Counted from the stretch's first letter, positions 7,896 to 16,730 are shown. The stretch is 63,848 nt of DNA from Candidatus Zixiibacteriota bacterium (GCA_040756055.1 JBFLZR010000001.1:1-63848); one strand, 5' to 3'. Numbers and translations are program-made. Notes: a model not told the origin generated them from the sequence alone.

Positions 7896-8349
7896 TGCTT
7901 TCTATCCTTTGAATAAAACTTTCATACGTCGATTTCTTCGGCCAGTAAACGAACGTCCAGGCGATACCAATCGGGTAAAAGTAAAGCATGCTCGCTCTAT
8001 CGCCCGACAGAAGATACACCACCAGCCCGAAAAGATAACTCATCTCGACAAACGCGAACTTGATAACGCTCATCGTGAAAAAGACATTGTCCGGCGTCAT
8101 CTGCGACTGTTGGCTCGCCTTGAAACTGCTGATCTGGAATCGTTCGATAAATATCGCCATCGCCGGCTCGATAATGGCCACGGCCAGAAGAATATAAAAC
8201 ATCATCTCGATCTGCCCGCCCTGCTGGCCCGCCGCCTTTATAACATAGGTCATCCCCAGATAGATAATGGGCGCGACGACGAGCATGGCCACCGCTATCA
8301 TTCGGATTTTGCCGAACCACGCCTGCTTTTTTTCGTCCCACACTATCAA
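7876..8349 (-). CDS. Four-helix membrane protein of unknown function (B of a pair)
   Basis: 157 residues with four predicted membrane helices: about residues 14-36, 46-66, 88-112 and 118-136. A charged N-terminus WDEKKQAWFGKIR precedes the first. Its start overlaps the end of tadA by four bases and its end overlaps the next membrane gene by 20 bases, so the three genes form a translationally coupled unit tadA-B-A. Similarity to the neighbour is seen by eye in helix two and in the general plan. No catalytic or transport signature is visible. Confidence 0.7.
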   Translation of the reverse strand: MIVWDEKKQAWFGKIRMIAVAMLVVAPIIYLGMTYVIKAAGQQGGQIEMMFYILLAVAIIEPAMAIFIERFQISSFKASQQSQMTPDNVFFTMSVIKFAFVEMSYLFGLVVYLLSGDRASMLYFYPIGIAWTFVYWPKKSTYESFIQRIESNVPYTG

Positions 8350-8822
8350 TTGATATTCTCCTTGTTGTTTCTGACCTGCCGGAAAAAATCTTTCATCAGC
8401 GCGGACACTTCATCTGAAAGCACGCCGCTGACTATTTCGATATTATGGTTCAGCCTTTTGTCGGACGGAAGATTAAAAATCGAGCCGCAGGCTCCGAATT
8501 TCGGGTCGTGCGCCCCGAACACGATTGTCTTGATTCGCGACAAGATGGCCGCTCCGGCGCACATGGCGCACGGCTCCAGGGTCGAGAACAAGATGCAGTT
8601 CTCCAAACGCCAGTCGCCGAAATGGTTGTATGCCGCCGACAGCGCTATTATCTCCGCGTGCGAGGTAGCATCGTGGAAACTCTCGGTCTGGTTGAAACCG
8701 CGCCCAATCACACGATCCTCGAACACCACAATCGCCCCGACCGGAACTTCCCCTTTCTCGAAAGCTTCCTGTGCCTCGCGAAGCGCGATCGCCATAAACT
8801 GCGGATATTTCTCAGGATTCAT
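8346..8822 (-). CDS. tadA: tRNA-specific adenosine deaminase
   Basis: 158 residues from the ATG at 8822. It shows the zinc-dependent cytidine/adenosine deaminase core: HAEIIAL (zinc ligand His and catalytic Glu) and EPCAMCAGA (two zinc-ligand cysteines), with the helix IALREAQEAFEKGEVPVGAIVV before them. TadA converts adenosine 34 of tRNA-Arg(ACG) to inosine. An upstream TTG start would add 19 residues without improving the fit. No strong Shine-Dalgarno sequence precedes the chosen ATG, so the start is moderately certain. It leads a three-gene unit with two membrane proteins. Confidence 0.92.
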   Translation of the reverse strand: MNPEKYPQFMAIALREAQEAFEKGEVPVGAIVVFEDRVIGRGFNQTESFHDATSHAEIIALSAAYNHFGDWRLENCILFSTLEPCAMCAGAAILSRIKTIVFGAHDPKFGACGSIFNLPSDKRLNHNIEIVSGVLSDEVSALMKDFFRQVRNNKENIN

Positions 8823-8985
8823 ACGGGAGCAATATAGACTGTTTGGCTTTTGTAACAACGTTTTTTTGTGCGGGACCAATGACGTCTTCGTTTGCGTGTA
8901 CTATTGTGGGCGGGTCTGTCCCTGTCCGCCTTCGGATGATTCGAACCCGCATCCGGCGGCCCACCCTCTTGGGTTTTCCGGGTGG

Positions 8986-9009
8986 CAGGCTCAAACTTGT
9001 TTGGGCCTG
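8986..9009. repeat. Palindromic repeat, CAGGCTCAAAC family, copy 3
   Basis: Arms CAGGCTCAAAC and GTTTGGGCCTG around TT, with the same GGGTGG flank as copy 2. Confidence 0.8.
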
Positions 9010-9024
9010 ATTAACCGAATGCTT

Positions 9025-9054
9025 TGTAGGGGTTCAAAATTTTGAACCCCTACA
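9025..9054. repeat. Perfect 30-base palindrome
   Basis: TGTAGGGGTTCAAAA is followed directly by its exact reverse complement, with no loop. No T-run follows. It resembles a REP-type element or a recombination or protein-binding site more than a terminator. Confidence 0.85.
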
Positions 9055-9080
9055 TGAAGAAAGAACATCTGGCCTTGTAG

Positions 9081-9104
9081 GGCGGGTCCGTCTTCGAACC
9101 CGCC
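9081..9104. repeat. Short inverted repeat GGCGGGT/ACCCGCC
   Basis: A 7-base stem with a 10-base spacer (CCGTCTTCGA). A related GCGGGTCTGTCC...GAACCCGC arrangement occurs near 8909-8950. Confidence 0.55.
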
Positions 9105-9126
9105 ATCAGGCTTGTTTGAGCCTGAT
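9105..9126. repeat. Palindromic repeat, short variant of the CAGGCTCAAAC family
   Basis: ATCAGGCT and AGCCTGAT pair around TGTTTG. It looks like a contracted relative of the copies at 6844, 6915 and 8986. Confidence 0.6.
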
Positions 9127-9196
9127 ATACACCTGTACCCCACCTAGAGCGTCAGCGGCAGGTGGGAAATTGTCCAAGCTGTGAACGTTTCGCTAG

Positions 9197-9231
9197 ATAG
9201 GTAACAGAATAGACTCAGCACATAGGTAACA
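9197..9231. repeat. Direct repeat of ATAGGTAACA
   Basis: ATAGGTAACA occurs at 9197-9206 and again at 9222-9231, a 25-base period. This could be a pair of binding sites or the remnant of a transposon end; no transposase gene is nearby. Confidence 0.5.
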
Positions 9232-9247
9232 CCTTTTTTCTGTGCGC

Positions 9248-9267
9248 GGCAGATGTCCTCATCTGCC
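9248..9267. repeat. GGCAGATG hairpin, copy 4 of the family
   Basis: GGCAGATG and CATCTGCC pair perfectly around TCCT, 13 bases downstream of the hemW stop on the minus strand. No T-run follows, so it may protect transcript ends rather than terminate. Confidence 0.6.
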
Positions 9268-9279
9268 CGTCATCGGACC

Positions 9280-10419
9280 CTACTCAATCAAGCGCCGCGT
9301 GATCTCGTCAGCCAGAAGAATCCCCTCGTCGGAGAGACGAAGTTTCCCTTTGTCGGGAATGAGATGTCCGGATTCCACCAGCATCTCGTATTGACGGCGG
9401 TTCAGCTTCGTTTCGAGCGCCACCCCGAACCGCTCCGAAAATTGCGACCGGCTGATTCCCTCGCTCGTGCGAAGACCGAGCATGATCGCCTCGACCATCC
9501 GCTGCTCGAGCCCGGATTGGTCGATCTCGCGCGGAAGCTTTCCGACGGTGAGCAGTTCGATATACTCTCCGAGGTTCGAGCGGTTCATAAACCGCGTGCC
9601 GTTAATGAATGAATGCGCCGATGGTCCCAGGCCGAGATAGTCGCCGCCCAGCCAGTACTGTAAATTGTGACGGCACTCGTGGCCCGGTTTGGCAAACGAT
9701 GATACCTCGTAGCGGGTGTACCCGGCCTGTTTGAACCTTTCGCATCCGCCGCGGTACATCGCCAGCATCAGTTCCTGATCCGGCATCTGCACCGCTTCGG
9801 CATCGACCATTCCGGCCAGCGGCGTGCCCGGCTCCACCGTGAGCTGGTAAAGCGATATGTGCGGCGGGTCGAGATCGATAAGCTGATCGAGATCATCCGA
9901 AAGCATCCGGCTGGTCTGTCGCGGCAGACCGAAAATGAGGTCGACACCGAATGTCGGAAAATCCAGAGCGTTGGCAAAATAAATCGCGCGCTGGCTGTCG
10001 TGCGGATCGTGCTCGCGTCCGAGCAGCTTGAGAAGTTTGCGGTTGAACGACTGAATGCCGAAGACCGGACGGTTCACGCCGAGCCTCTTGAGCGACTCGA
10101 GCGTTTCCAGGCTGACCGATTCGGGATTGGTTTCGATCGAGAACTCGAGATCATCGGCAAGGGTGCACTCCCCTCGAACGATATCGAGCCACCGGGAGAA
10201 CCGTTCGATATTTACCAGCGATGGCGTCCCGCCGCCGACAAAGATAGTGCTGATCGTTCGCTCGCGCCCGGCGATTTGATCCAGGGCCAAACGGGTTTCG
10301 ATCTCGAGGGCATCGAAGAAACGCGACTCATGCGATGGTTCATAAAGCTCTTTATAGAAATCGCAATAGGAGCAACGGTTCTTGCAAAACGGAAAATGTA
10401 GATAGAGAGAAAAAGGCAT
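9280..10419 (-). CDS. hemW: HemW-like radical SAM protein (coproporphyrinogen III oxidase family)
   Basis: 379 residues. C12-x3-C16-x2-C19 in FCKNRCSYCDF binds the 4Fe-4S cluster that cleaves S-adenosylmethionine. FVGGGTPSL (glycine-rich SAM site), SIETNPESV and FGIQSFN follow in the expected order, and a winged C-terminal HemN domain ends the protein (YEMLVESGHLI). The CxxxCxxC followed by DF and the lack of the longer HemN N-terminus favour HemW, a heme-trafficking protein, over the oxygen-independent oxidase. It begins three bases after lepB ends, an operon pairing. Confidence 0.9.
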   Translation of the reverse strand: MPFSLYLHFPFCKNRCSYCDFYKELYEPSHESRFFDALEIETRLALDQIAGRERTISTIFVGGGTPSLVNIERFSRWLDIVRGECTLADDLEFSIETNPESVSLETLESLKRLGVNRPVFGIQSFNRKLLKLLGREHDPHDSQRAIYFANALDFPTFGVDLIFGLPRQTSRMLSDDLDQLIDLDPPHISLYQLTVEPGTPLAGMVDAEAVQMPDQELMLAMYRGGCERFKQAGYTRYEVSSFAKPGHECRHNLQYWLGGDYLGLGPSAHSFINGTRFMNRSNLGEYIELLTVGKLPREIDQSGLEQRMVEAIMLGLRTSEGISRSQFSERFGVALETKLNRRQYEMLVESGHLIPDKGKLRLSDEGILLADEITRRLIE

Positions 10420-10422
10420 CGA

Positions 10423-11148
10423 TTATAGCGAAGTGCCGAGGCGCTCCCAGCGGATGTGCGACGGGAAATTGAAAAGCCCGAAGCCTATCCATTGGATAGC
10501 GTCGACAATGTACGGGAACTCCCAACCAGGGGCGCTTGCGTCCGGTGTCCATGACCAGTACACGAAAACCGCTTTGCCGATTATGTTCTCGCGGGGCACC
10601 GCCCCCCAGAACCGGCTGTCGCGGCTGTCATCGCGGTTGTCGCCCATCACGAAATACCCGTCGATCGGCACCTCATACGGCCCGAAATTATCCCGGAAAG
10701 AAAGATCCCCGGGGATAATCCGTTTGTCGATGTGCTTGACGTGGGGAGGTATAGGGGCGACTTCCTCATCGACATAGACGATTTTATCGGCCACCTCCAC
10801 GAACTGGGTCTCCATCGCCACGATTCGCTTGATGTATTCCTTCTCCGGGTTGTTGGGATATTTGAATACAATTATATCCCCGACTTTCGGATCGCTGCCG
10901 AAATCGTAGGCCATCTTGTTGACGAAGATATAGTCGCCTTCGAAGAGGCAATCTTCCATCGAGGCCGAACTCACCCGGTAGGCGGATACCACGAATATGC
11001 GCAGAACCAGCGCGGCAACCAGCGCGATGATAGCGGTCTCGAGGTACTCTCTCCAGAGCGGCTTGCGCTCTTTCTGGTTGAGTACTTTGCTGACATGCTC
11101 GTCGCGCTCAGCTTTGGTTATATCCTGAATTAGGAAGTCCTGATCCAT
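10423..11148 (-). CDS. lepB: Signal peptidase I
   Basis: 241 residues. A transmembrane segment (about residues 36-56) is followed by the catalytic serine S63 in SSASMED, where many homologues have SGSMEPT. K107 in EYIKRIVA is the general base. GDNRDDSRDSRFWGAVP is the conserved box E. The enzyme removes signal peptides from exported proteins on the outer face of the inner membrane. It is first in a two-gene operon with hemW. Upstream, TTGCCG and TAAAAT spaced by 18 bases on the minus strand (about 11195-11225) could be its promoter, but this is weak. Confidence 0.95.
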   Translation of the reverse strand: MDQDFLIQDITKAERDEHVSKVLNQKERKPLWREYLETAIIALVAALVLRIFVVSAYRVSSASMEDCLFEGDYIFVNKMAYDFGSDPKVGDIIVFKYPNNPEKEYIKRIVAMETQFVEVADKIVYVDEEVAPIPPHVKHIDKRIIPGDLSFRDNFGPYEVPIDGYFVMGDNRDDSRDSRFWGAVPRENIIGKAVFVYWSWTPDASAPGWEFPYIVDAIQWIGFGLFNFPSHIRWERLGTSL

Positions 11149-11353
11149 ACGATTAAAGTTATCGGTTTAACCCCGCAATACTTTAGCACGGGGGACTACA
11201 ATTTTACGGTAAATATAGGCCAAACGGCAACTTATATAAAGCCAAAAACCCGCCCTAGGTCGGCCGGCGCCGTTTTGGCAACCTGTCTGCCCGGCACTGA
11301 ATCTTACGGGCACTTGGTCCGTTTCCAAGGCAAAATCGGTATTCCCTTTGTCC

Positions 11354-11382
11354 TTGACAGCCACCACGCGGGCCAATATAAT
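11354..11382 (+). promoter_or_regulatory. Perfect consensus sigma-70 promoter of the 6S RNA
   Basis: TTGACA (11354-11359), a 17-base spacer and TATAAT (11377-11382) match the bacterial consensus at all twelve positions. Transcription should start near 11389-11391. Confidence 0.92.
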
Positions 11383-11389
11383 CATTGTA

Positions 11390-11610
11390 TACTTTGACGA
11401 GAGGCTTCCGCAGCATGTTGTCCGAAAGCCGAATATACCGCGGCCGACCCGGAAGCACAAAATTTTGCATTTTTGACTTCTCCTCACCGTCTTTAGTACA
11501 AACCGCCTGAGGGAACCTTAAAACATGGAGGGCTGCTAATATGTGGAGTACTGTCCACCGCAGTCTCAGGGAGTTTGAGACGGGCGTGGGCATCCTCGAA
11601 AAAAACTCTT
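11390..11610 (+). ncRNA. ssrS: Probable 6S RNA
   Basis: The segment right after the consensus promoter has no reading frame and carries the sequence landmarks of 6S RNA, compared with E. coli ssrS from memory. AAAGCCGAATATACC matches the 5' side of the central bubble (GAGCCGATATTTCATACC in E. coli), and GAACCTTAAAAC matches its 3' side (GAAGCCTTAAAAC). The end GGGCATCCTCG parallels GGCATCTCGG. The 5' GACGAGAGG and 3' CCTCGAAA regions can pair as the closing stem. A length near 215 bases suits the family. 6S RNA mimics an open promoter and sequesters housekeeping RNA polymerase in stationary phase. The exact ends are inferred. Confidence 0.75.
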
Positions 11611-11702
11611 AAGCCGAAAAGTACATCCTTAATTCCCCCAACTGATCGAACACCCAGGTTGGCATAATTGGGGCTGTACAGAGAAAAATGTGTGTAATAC
11701 GA

Positions 11703-11739
11703 ATCCCCGGTTCGGGCACCTCCGGCCGGGGTTTTTATT
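11703..11739 (+). terminator. Terminator of the 6S RNA transcription unit
   Basis: CCCCGG (11705-11710) pairs with CCGGGG (11726-11731) and is followed by TTTTTATT. It lies about 95 bases beyond the expected mature 3' end of the 6S RNA. Confidence 0.8.
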
Positions 11740-11887
11740 GCCAACAGACTATTGGCTCCCTCCACCAAAAACAGCCTTTCAGAGCTATGGGAAAATCGTT
11801 CCGTGCTGTTCATTAACCGCACAATTATCAGGTAAATCTGTTGCTATTAAACAACTTGCAATTACCCGTCAACATACACCCCAATAA

Positions 11888-11903
11888 TGGCACTCGTCTT
11901 GCA
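11888..11903 (+). promoter_or_regulatory. Sigma-54 (-24/-12) promoter 1
   Basis: TGGCAC-N5-TTGCA places GG (11889-11890) exactly ten bases from GC (11901-11902), the invariant geometry of sigma-54 promoters. Transcription would begin near 11914, giving a 38-base leader before the ATG at 11952. Confidence 0.8.
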
Positions 11904-11951
11904 ATTTGTCAGAGTGAACAGTTTGAAAACACTTCAGCAGGACGGTACGTT

Positions 11952-12185
11952 ATGAAAGTGAAGTTCGTTCTCACCATGGATGATGTAGAGATCAATGACC
12001 GCAAGATAGATCAGGTGATACTCGATTGGGAGACTGATATAAACCAGGAAGAAATCCTGGAGCTCTCTCACAAGTGGATTACCTCTAAAAACTTCCTGAC
12101 GACCAGGATGGAAGGTCTAACCCGCGTCGGCGAATCCTCGCTGATGATCGAGCCGCTGGAAGAGGACCAAAATGTCGAATGGTGA
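11952..12185 (+). CDS. Small protein of unknown function behind a sigma-54 promoter
   Basis: 77 residues, beginning MKVKFVLTMDDVEINDRK. It is acidic and soluble, with a predicted beta-beta-alpha start and a central helix QEEILELSHKWITSKNF; no known motif. The start is fixed by the sigma-54 promoter position and by the sequence CGGTACGTTATG, which is identical at the start of the gene at 12716. Its end overlaps the next gene by 14 bases, so the two are co-expressed. I do not recognise the family. Confidence 0.7.
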   Translation: MKVKFVLTMDDVEINDRKIDQVILDWETDINQEEILELSHKWITSKNFLTTRMEGLTRVGESSLMIEPLEEDQNVEW

Positions 12186-12507
12186 TCTGTTAATGCAGGC
12201 GAAAGCTCTCGCCGACGATGCTGCCCGGAGAATCGATGAGTATTCCGGCGTGGTCGGCTCGGTCCAGCGTGTTATCGTGGAACACTTCGGACAAAACGGG
12301 CTCTATGCTGCTTACGTGGTAGTCGCCGCCTTAATCCTTCTGGTAGCCGCCAAGCTGGCAAAAATCACCTTTTCCACGCTCAAGTATGTTGTCGTGCCGT
12401 CACTGGCTCTCGCCTTTCTCGGTACTTTCTTTGTGCCTTATTCGTTCACTTCGTTGCTCCCTGTGACGGTTACCTGTTGCTCTTTGGTTTTGCTGTTTAA
12501 GGGCTAA
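12172..12507 (+). CDS. Small two-helix membrane protein of unknown function
   Basis: 111 residues. A hydrophilic N-terminus (about 40 residues, helical, ALADDAARRIDEY) leads into two strongly hydrophobic stretches: about residues 44-64, and 75-108 which may be one or two helices. It overlaps the preceding gene by 14 bases and so belongs to the same sigma-54 driven unit. A strong hairpin terminator follows 42 bases after the stop. A second in-frame ATG seven codons in is also possible. No family is recognised. Confidence 0.7.
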   Translation: MSNGDLLMQAKALADDAARRIDEYSGVVGSVQRVIVEHFGQNGLYAAYVVVAALILLVAAKLAKITFSTLKYVVVPSLALAFLGTFFVPYSFTSLLPVTVTCCSLVLLFKG

Positions 12508-12549
12508 TCCCACACCTGTTTGTAAAATCCCATAATTGACGATATTATC

Positions 12550-12592
12550 AGGGCCCGACGTCTTCCCGGCGCGGGCCCTATCGTTTTGTGTG
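12550..12592 (+). terminator. Terminator after the first sigma-54 unit
   Basis: AGGGCCCG (12550-12557) pairs perfectly with CGGGCCCT (12572-12579), followed by ATCGTTTTGTG. The T-run is modest, but the stem is strong. Confidence 0.75.
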
Positions 12593-12619
12593 TCAGCATG
12601 TTACGCTAAAATCGCGCGC

Positions 12620-12636
12620 TCGGCAACATCCTTGCA
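12620..12636 (+). promoter_or_regulatory. Sigma-54 (-24/-12) promoter 2
   Basis: TCGGCAACATCCTTGCA keeps GG (12622-12623) and GC (12634-12635) ten bases apart, with TTGCA at -12. The start of transcription would be about 12647, so translation must begin downstream of that, consistent with the ATG at 12716. Confidence 0.75.
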
Positions 12637-12715
12637 ATTGTAATCTGTGAAACTAATCGAAAAGCTTTCCCTCGCTAAACATGGAATGCCGGGGAATCAA
12701 CGGAGGCGGTACGTT

Positions 12716-13168
12716 ATGCAAAGCGACAATACCTGCATTCACTGCGGACGCAGACTCGTCCTCGAAAAGGGCATCAGGCTGTGCCCGAACTGCAACAGTA
12801 AAGACCTGCAGTACACCCGACTTTTTATCGAAGAAAAAGAAGACGATGAATATGTATTCATCGAGTGCCCGGGAGCCACACTCTACGAGGATGGCACCGA
12901 TGAAATCAAAGCCGGGGCGAGATTCATCGATGACAACGATCCCCAAAAGGGCTACGAGATAGTCGAGCATCCTGTCTATGCACCCAATCACACCAAACGA
13001 CGCAGGATAAAAAGAGAGGCTCTGGGGAGCATCCGTCGCTGCCAGGCCTGCCAGGACTATACGGTCCGTATGCGGCGACGCGAAGGTCCCGACTTTTTCA
13101 TACCCTCGGTCAAACACCCCAAGCGCAAGAAGCTGAAATCGGTCGAATACGTGACCTACGAACCATAG
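12716..13168 (+). CDS. Zinc-ribbon protein of unknown function behind a sigma-54 promoter
   Basis: 150 residues. The N-terminus has two CxxC knuckles, CIHC and CPNC, 17 residues apart; a third, CQAC, lies near residue 108 within a basic segment (RRCQACQDYTVRMRRREGPD). The C-terminus is Lys/Arg-rich, suggesting nucleic-acid or acidic-protein contact, though no fold is recognised. GGAGG lies ten bases before the ATG, and the 12 bases CGGTACGTTATG repeat those of the gene at 11952. It has its own sigma-54 promoter and terminator. A longer upstream GTG start would coincide with the transcription start and is rejected. Confidence 0.75.
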   Translation: MQSDNTCIHCGRRLVLEKGIRLCPNCNSKDLQYTRLFIEEKEDDEYVFIECPGATLYEDGTDEIKAGARFIDDNDPQKGYEIVEHPVYAPNHTKRRRIKREALGSIRRCQACQDYTVRMRRREGPDFFIPSVKHPKRKKLKSVEYVTYEP

Positions 13169-13181
13169 CCTTCCAAACTCA

Positions 13182-13217
13182 GGCCCGCCGGATACTCAAG
13201 CCGGCGGGCCGGTTTAT
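13182..13217 (+). terminator. Terminator after the zinc-ribbon gene
   Basis: GGCCCGCCGG (13182-13191) and CCGGCGGGCC (13201-13210) form a perfect 10-pair stem with a 9-base loop, followed by GGTTTATCTT. Confidence 0.8.
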
Positions 13218-13380
13218 CTTACGCCGTATAGCGGGCCGAATTTCCCACCAGAAATGCCCGTACGCTTCAAATCCCCGTTTATCGGGGCATTTGTTGTGGC
13301 TTGCGCAACTTTTCGTTTTAACCGACGTAATCCAAAACATACTGCTGCTTTGCAATCATTACAGAGGTGATACAAAAGGT

Positions 13381-14064
13381 ATGACAAAGACCAAAAGAAC
13401 CTTTTTTCTGCTGAGCCTGATCATCTTGCTTGCCACATCAGTTTCCGCCGACAACATCTGGAGTATTCTCCGGGGGCGTGATTGTATCGATGGATCCGGT
13501 GAGATCGTTACTCAGACCCGCGACCTCGGTGAATTCACGAGGATTGAATCCTCCGGGTCGTTTGATATTTACGTTTATGTCGGCTCCAAGCAGGAAGTGA
13601 CGATCACTTTCGACGACAACTTGATAGACCTCGTAGAGACCAGAGTGCACGGCAAAACACTCGACATTTTCTGTGAAGAGACCTTCCGCACAAGACGCGA
13701 TTGCCGCATTGAGATACACATTCCCGAGCTAAGGGCCGTCAAGATATCTGGCAGCGGCGATGTGGAGGTGTATGACCTCAAGGGCGATGCGTTCGAATAC
13801 GAGGTTTCGGGATCGGGAGACATGAGAGCCGAAGGCGCGGTTGGCGAAGTGGAAATTAAAGTGTCGGGGTCGGGCGATGTTGATCTGCGTGATCTGATGG
13901 CCCAGGATGCTTATATCAAGGTCAGTGGCTCCGGTGATGTCAAAGTTTATGCTTCTGAAAGCCTGACGGGGCGCGTTTCAGGCAGCGGCGATATCCAGTA
14001 TTACGGCGATCCGCAACATGTGTCGAGGCATGTATCCGGGTCCGGAAGCATCCGCAAGAAATGA
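13381..14064 (+). CDS. Exported GIN-domain (DUF2807) auto-adhesin-like protein
   Basis: 227 residues. A signal peptide (about residues 1-23) is followed by the GIN/DUF2807 domain, a right-handed beta-solenoid common in FCB-group bacteria. The turn motif SGSGD recurs at residues 123, 143, 162, 182 and 200, with SGSGS at 219, a spacing of 18-20 residues per coil. Three cysteines lie earlier in the protein. The start has GAGGTG upstream. The gene is monocistronic, between the zinc-ribbon gene and dciA. Its function in the family is unproven; a cell-surface or periplasmic location is expected. Confidence 0.88.
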   Translation: MTKTKRTFFLLSLIILLATSVSADNIWSILRGRDCIDGSGEIVTQTRDLGEFTRIESSGSFDIYVYVGSKQEVTITFDDNLIDLVETRVHGKTLDIFCEETFRTRRDCRIEIHIPELRAVKISGSGDVEVYDLKGDAFEYEVSGSGDMRAEGAVGEVEIKVSGSGDVDLRDLMAQDAYIKVSGSGDVKVYASESLTGRVSGSGDIQYYGDPQHVSRHVSGSGSIRKK

Positions 14065-14121
14065 AGACCACTCCCTCGACTTCATACTATCTCGTCTGCT
14101 GAGCACAGCAGCACTCCTGTG

Positions 14122-14147
14122 GCGGCGGGCTTCTTAAAGCCCGCCGT
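14122..14147. repeat. Palindrome GGCGGGCTT/AAGCCCGCC
   Basis: A 9-pair perfect stem (14124-14132 with 14137-14145) around CTTA, extended by one C-G and one G-T pair. It lies 58 bases after the GIN-domain gene. No T-run follows, so it is a weak terminator candidate or a REP-type element. Confidence 0.55.
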
Positions 14148-14293
14148 CACCCCTCATTTGACTGTTCCTCAAGTCCTCAAAAAACAGGCCAAAAACTCAC
14201 CATAAGCCATTTATTTACAACAAGATAGATTGTGTTTTTTGCTTGCCAAACGATTTAAAAACGGCTATTTTTCCACAAGACAGAAAACGAGAA

Positions 14294-16586
<2,293 letters not shown>

Positions 16587-16612
16587 TCAAAATAGAGTGA
16601 CATTGTGCCACG

Positions 16613-16644
16613 AGCCGCCGCATGTAAACGGCGGCTTCTTTTTT
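16613..16644 (+). terminator. gyrB terminator
   Basis: AGCCGCCG (16613-16620) pairs with CGGCGGCT (16629-16636), followed by TTCTTTTTT. Confidence 0.92.
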
Positions 16645-16730
16645 GCAACTTTCCTAAGACAGCGGGTGTTATGCAGAGCAAACAGTGACTGATAGATAAC
16701 CAGGAGCAATCTCCCTCTACTCCTATTACA

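Larger units (their letters stand above)
8823..9279. other. 457-base non-coding interval with repeats
   Basis: Holds no supported gene. It carries one CAGGCTCAAAC palindrome, a perfect 30-base palindrome, a GGCGGGT hairpin, an ATCAGGCT palindrome, a direct repeat of ATAGGTAACA and a GGCAGATG hairpin, each listed separately. Confidence 0.7.
11149..11951. other. 803-base interval holding the 6S RNA and a sigma-54 promoter
   Basis: No protein gene is supported here. From left to right it has the lepB upstream region, a perfect sigma-70 promoter (11354), the 6S-like RNA, a structured trailer, a terminator (11703-11739), and a sigma-54 promoter (11888) for the next gene. About 150 bases between the terminator and the sigma-54 promoter show only a GTTG-N8-CAAC dyad at 11840-11855. 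Confidence 0.75.

Noticed and set aside
7071-7916. Long open frame of 281 codons on the plus strand
   Set aside because: It is mostly the antisense shadow of the membrane-protein gene at 7383 and repeat DNA, has a His/Arg/Gln-rich composition, and has no ribosome-binding site.
6515-9279. CRISPR array in the repeat zone
   Set aside because: Repeats differ in family, spacing is irregular, and no cas gene is present.
11390-11740. tmRNA or RNase P RNA in the same interval, since its full length of about 350 bases would fit
   Set aside because: No tRNA-like 3' end or T-loop and no conserved RNase P blocks are present; the 6S landmarks fit better.
11493-11822. 109-codon minus-strand frame
   Set aside because: It lies antisense across the 6S RNA and its terminator, with no ribosome-binding site or protein-like composition.
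12647-12715. Upstream GTG start for the zinc-ribbon gene
   Set aside because: It coincides with the sigma-54 transcription start, and the ATG at 12716 has GGAGG and the shared leader.
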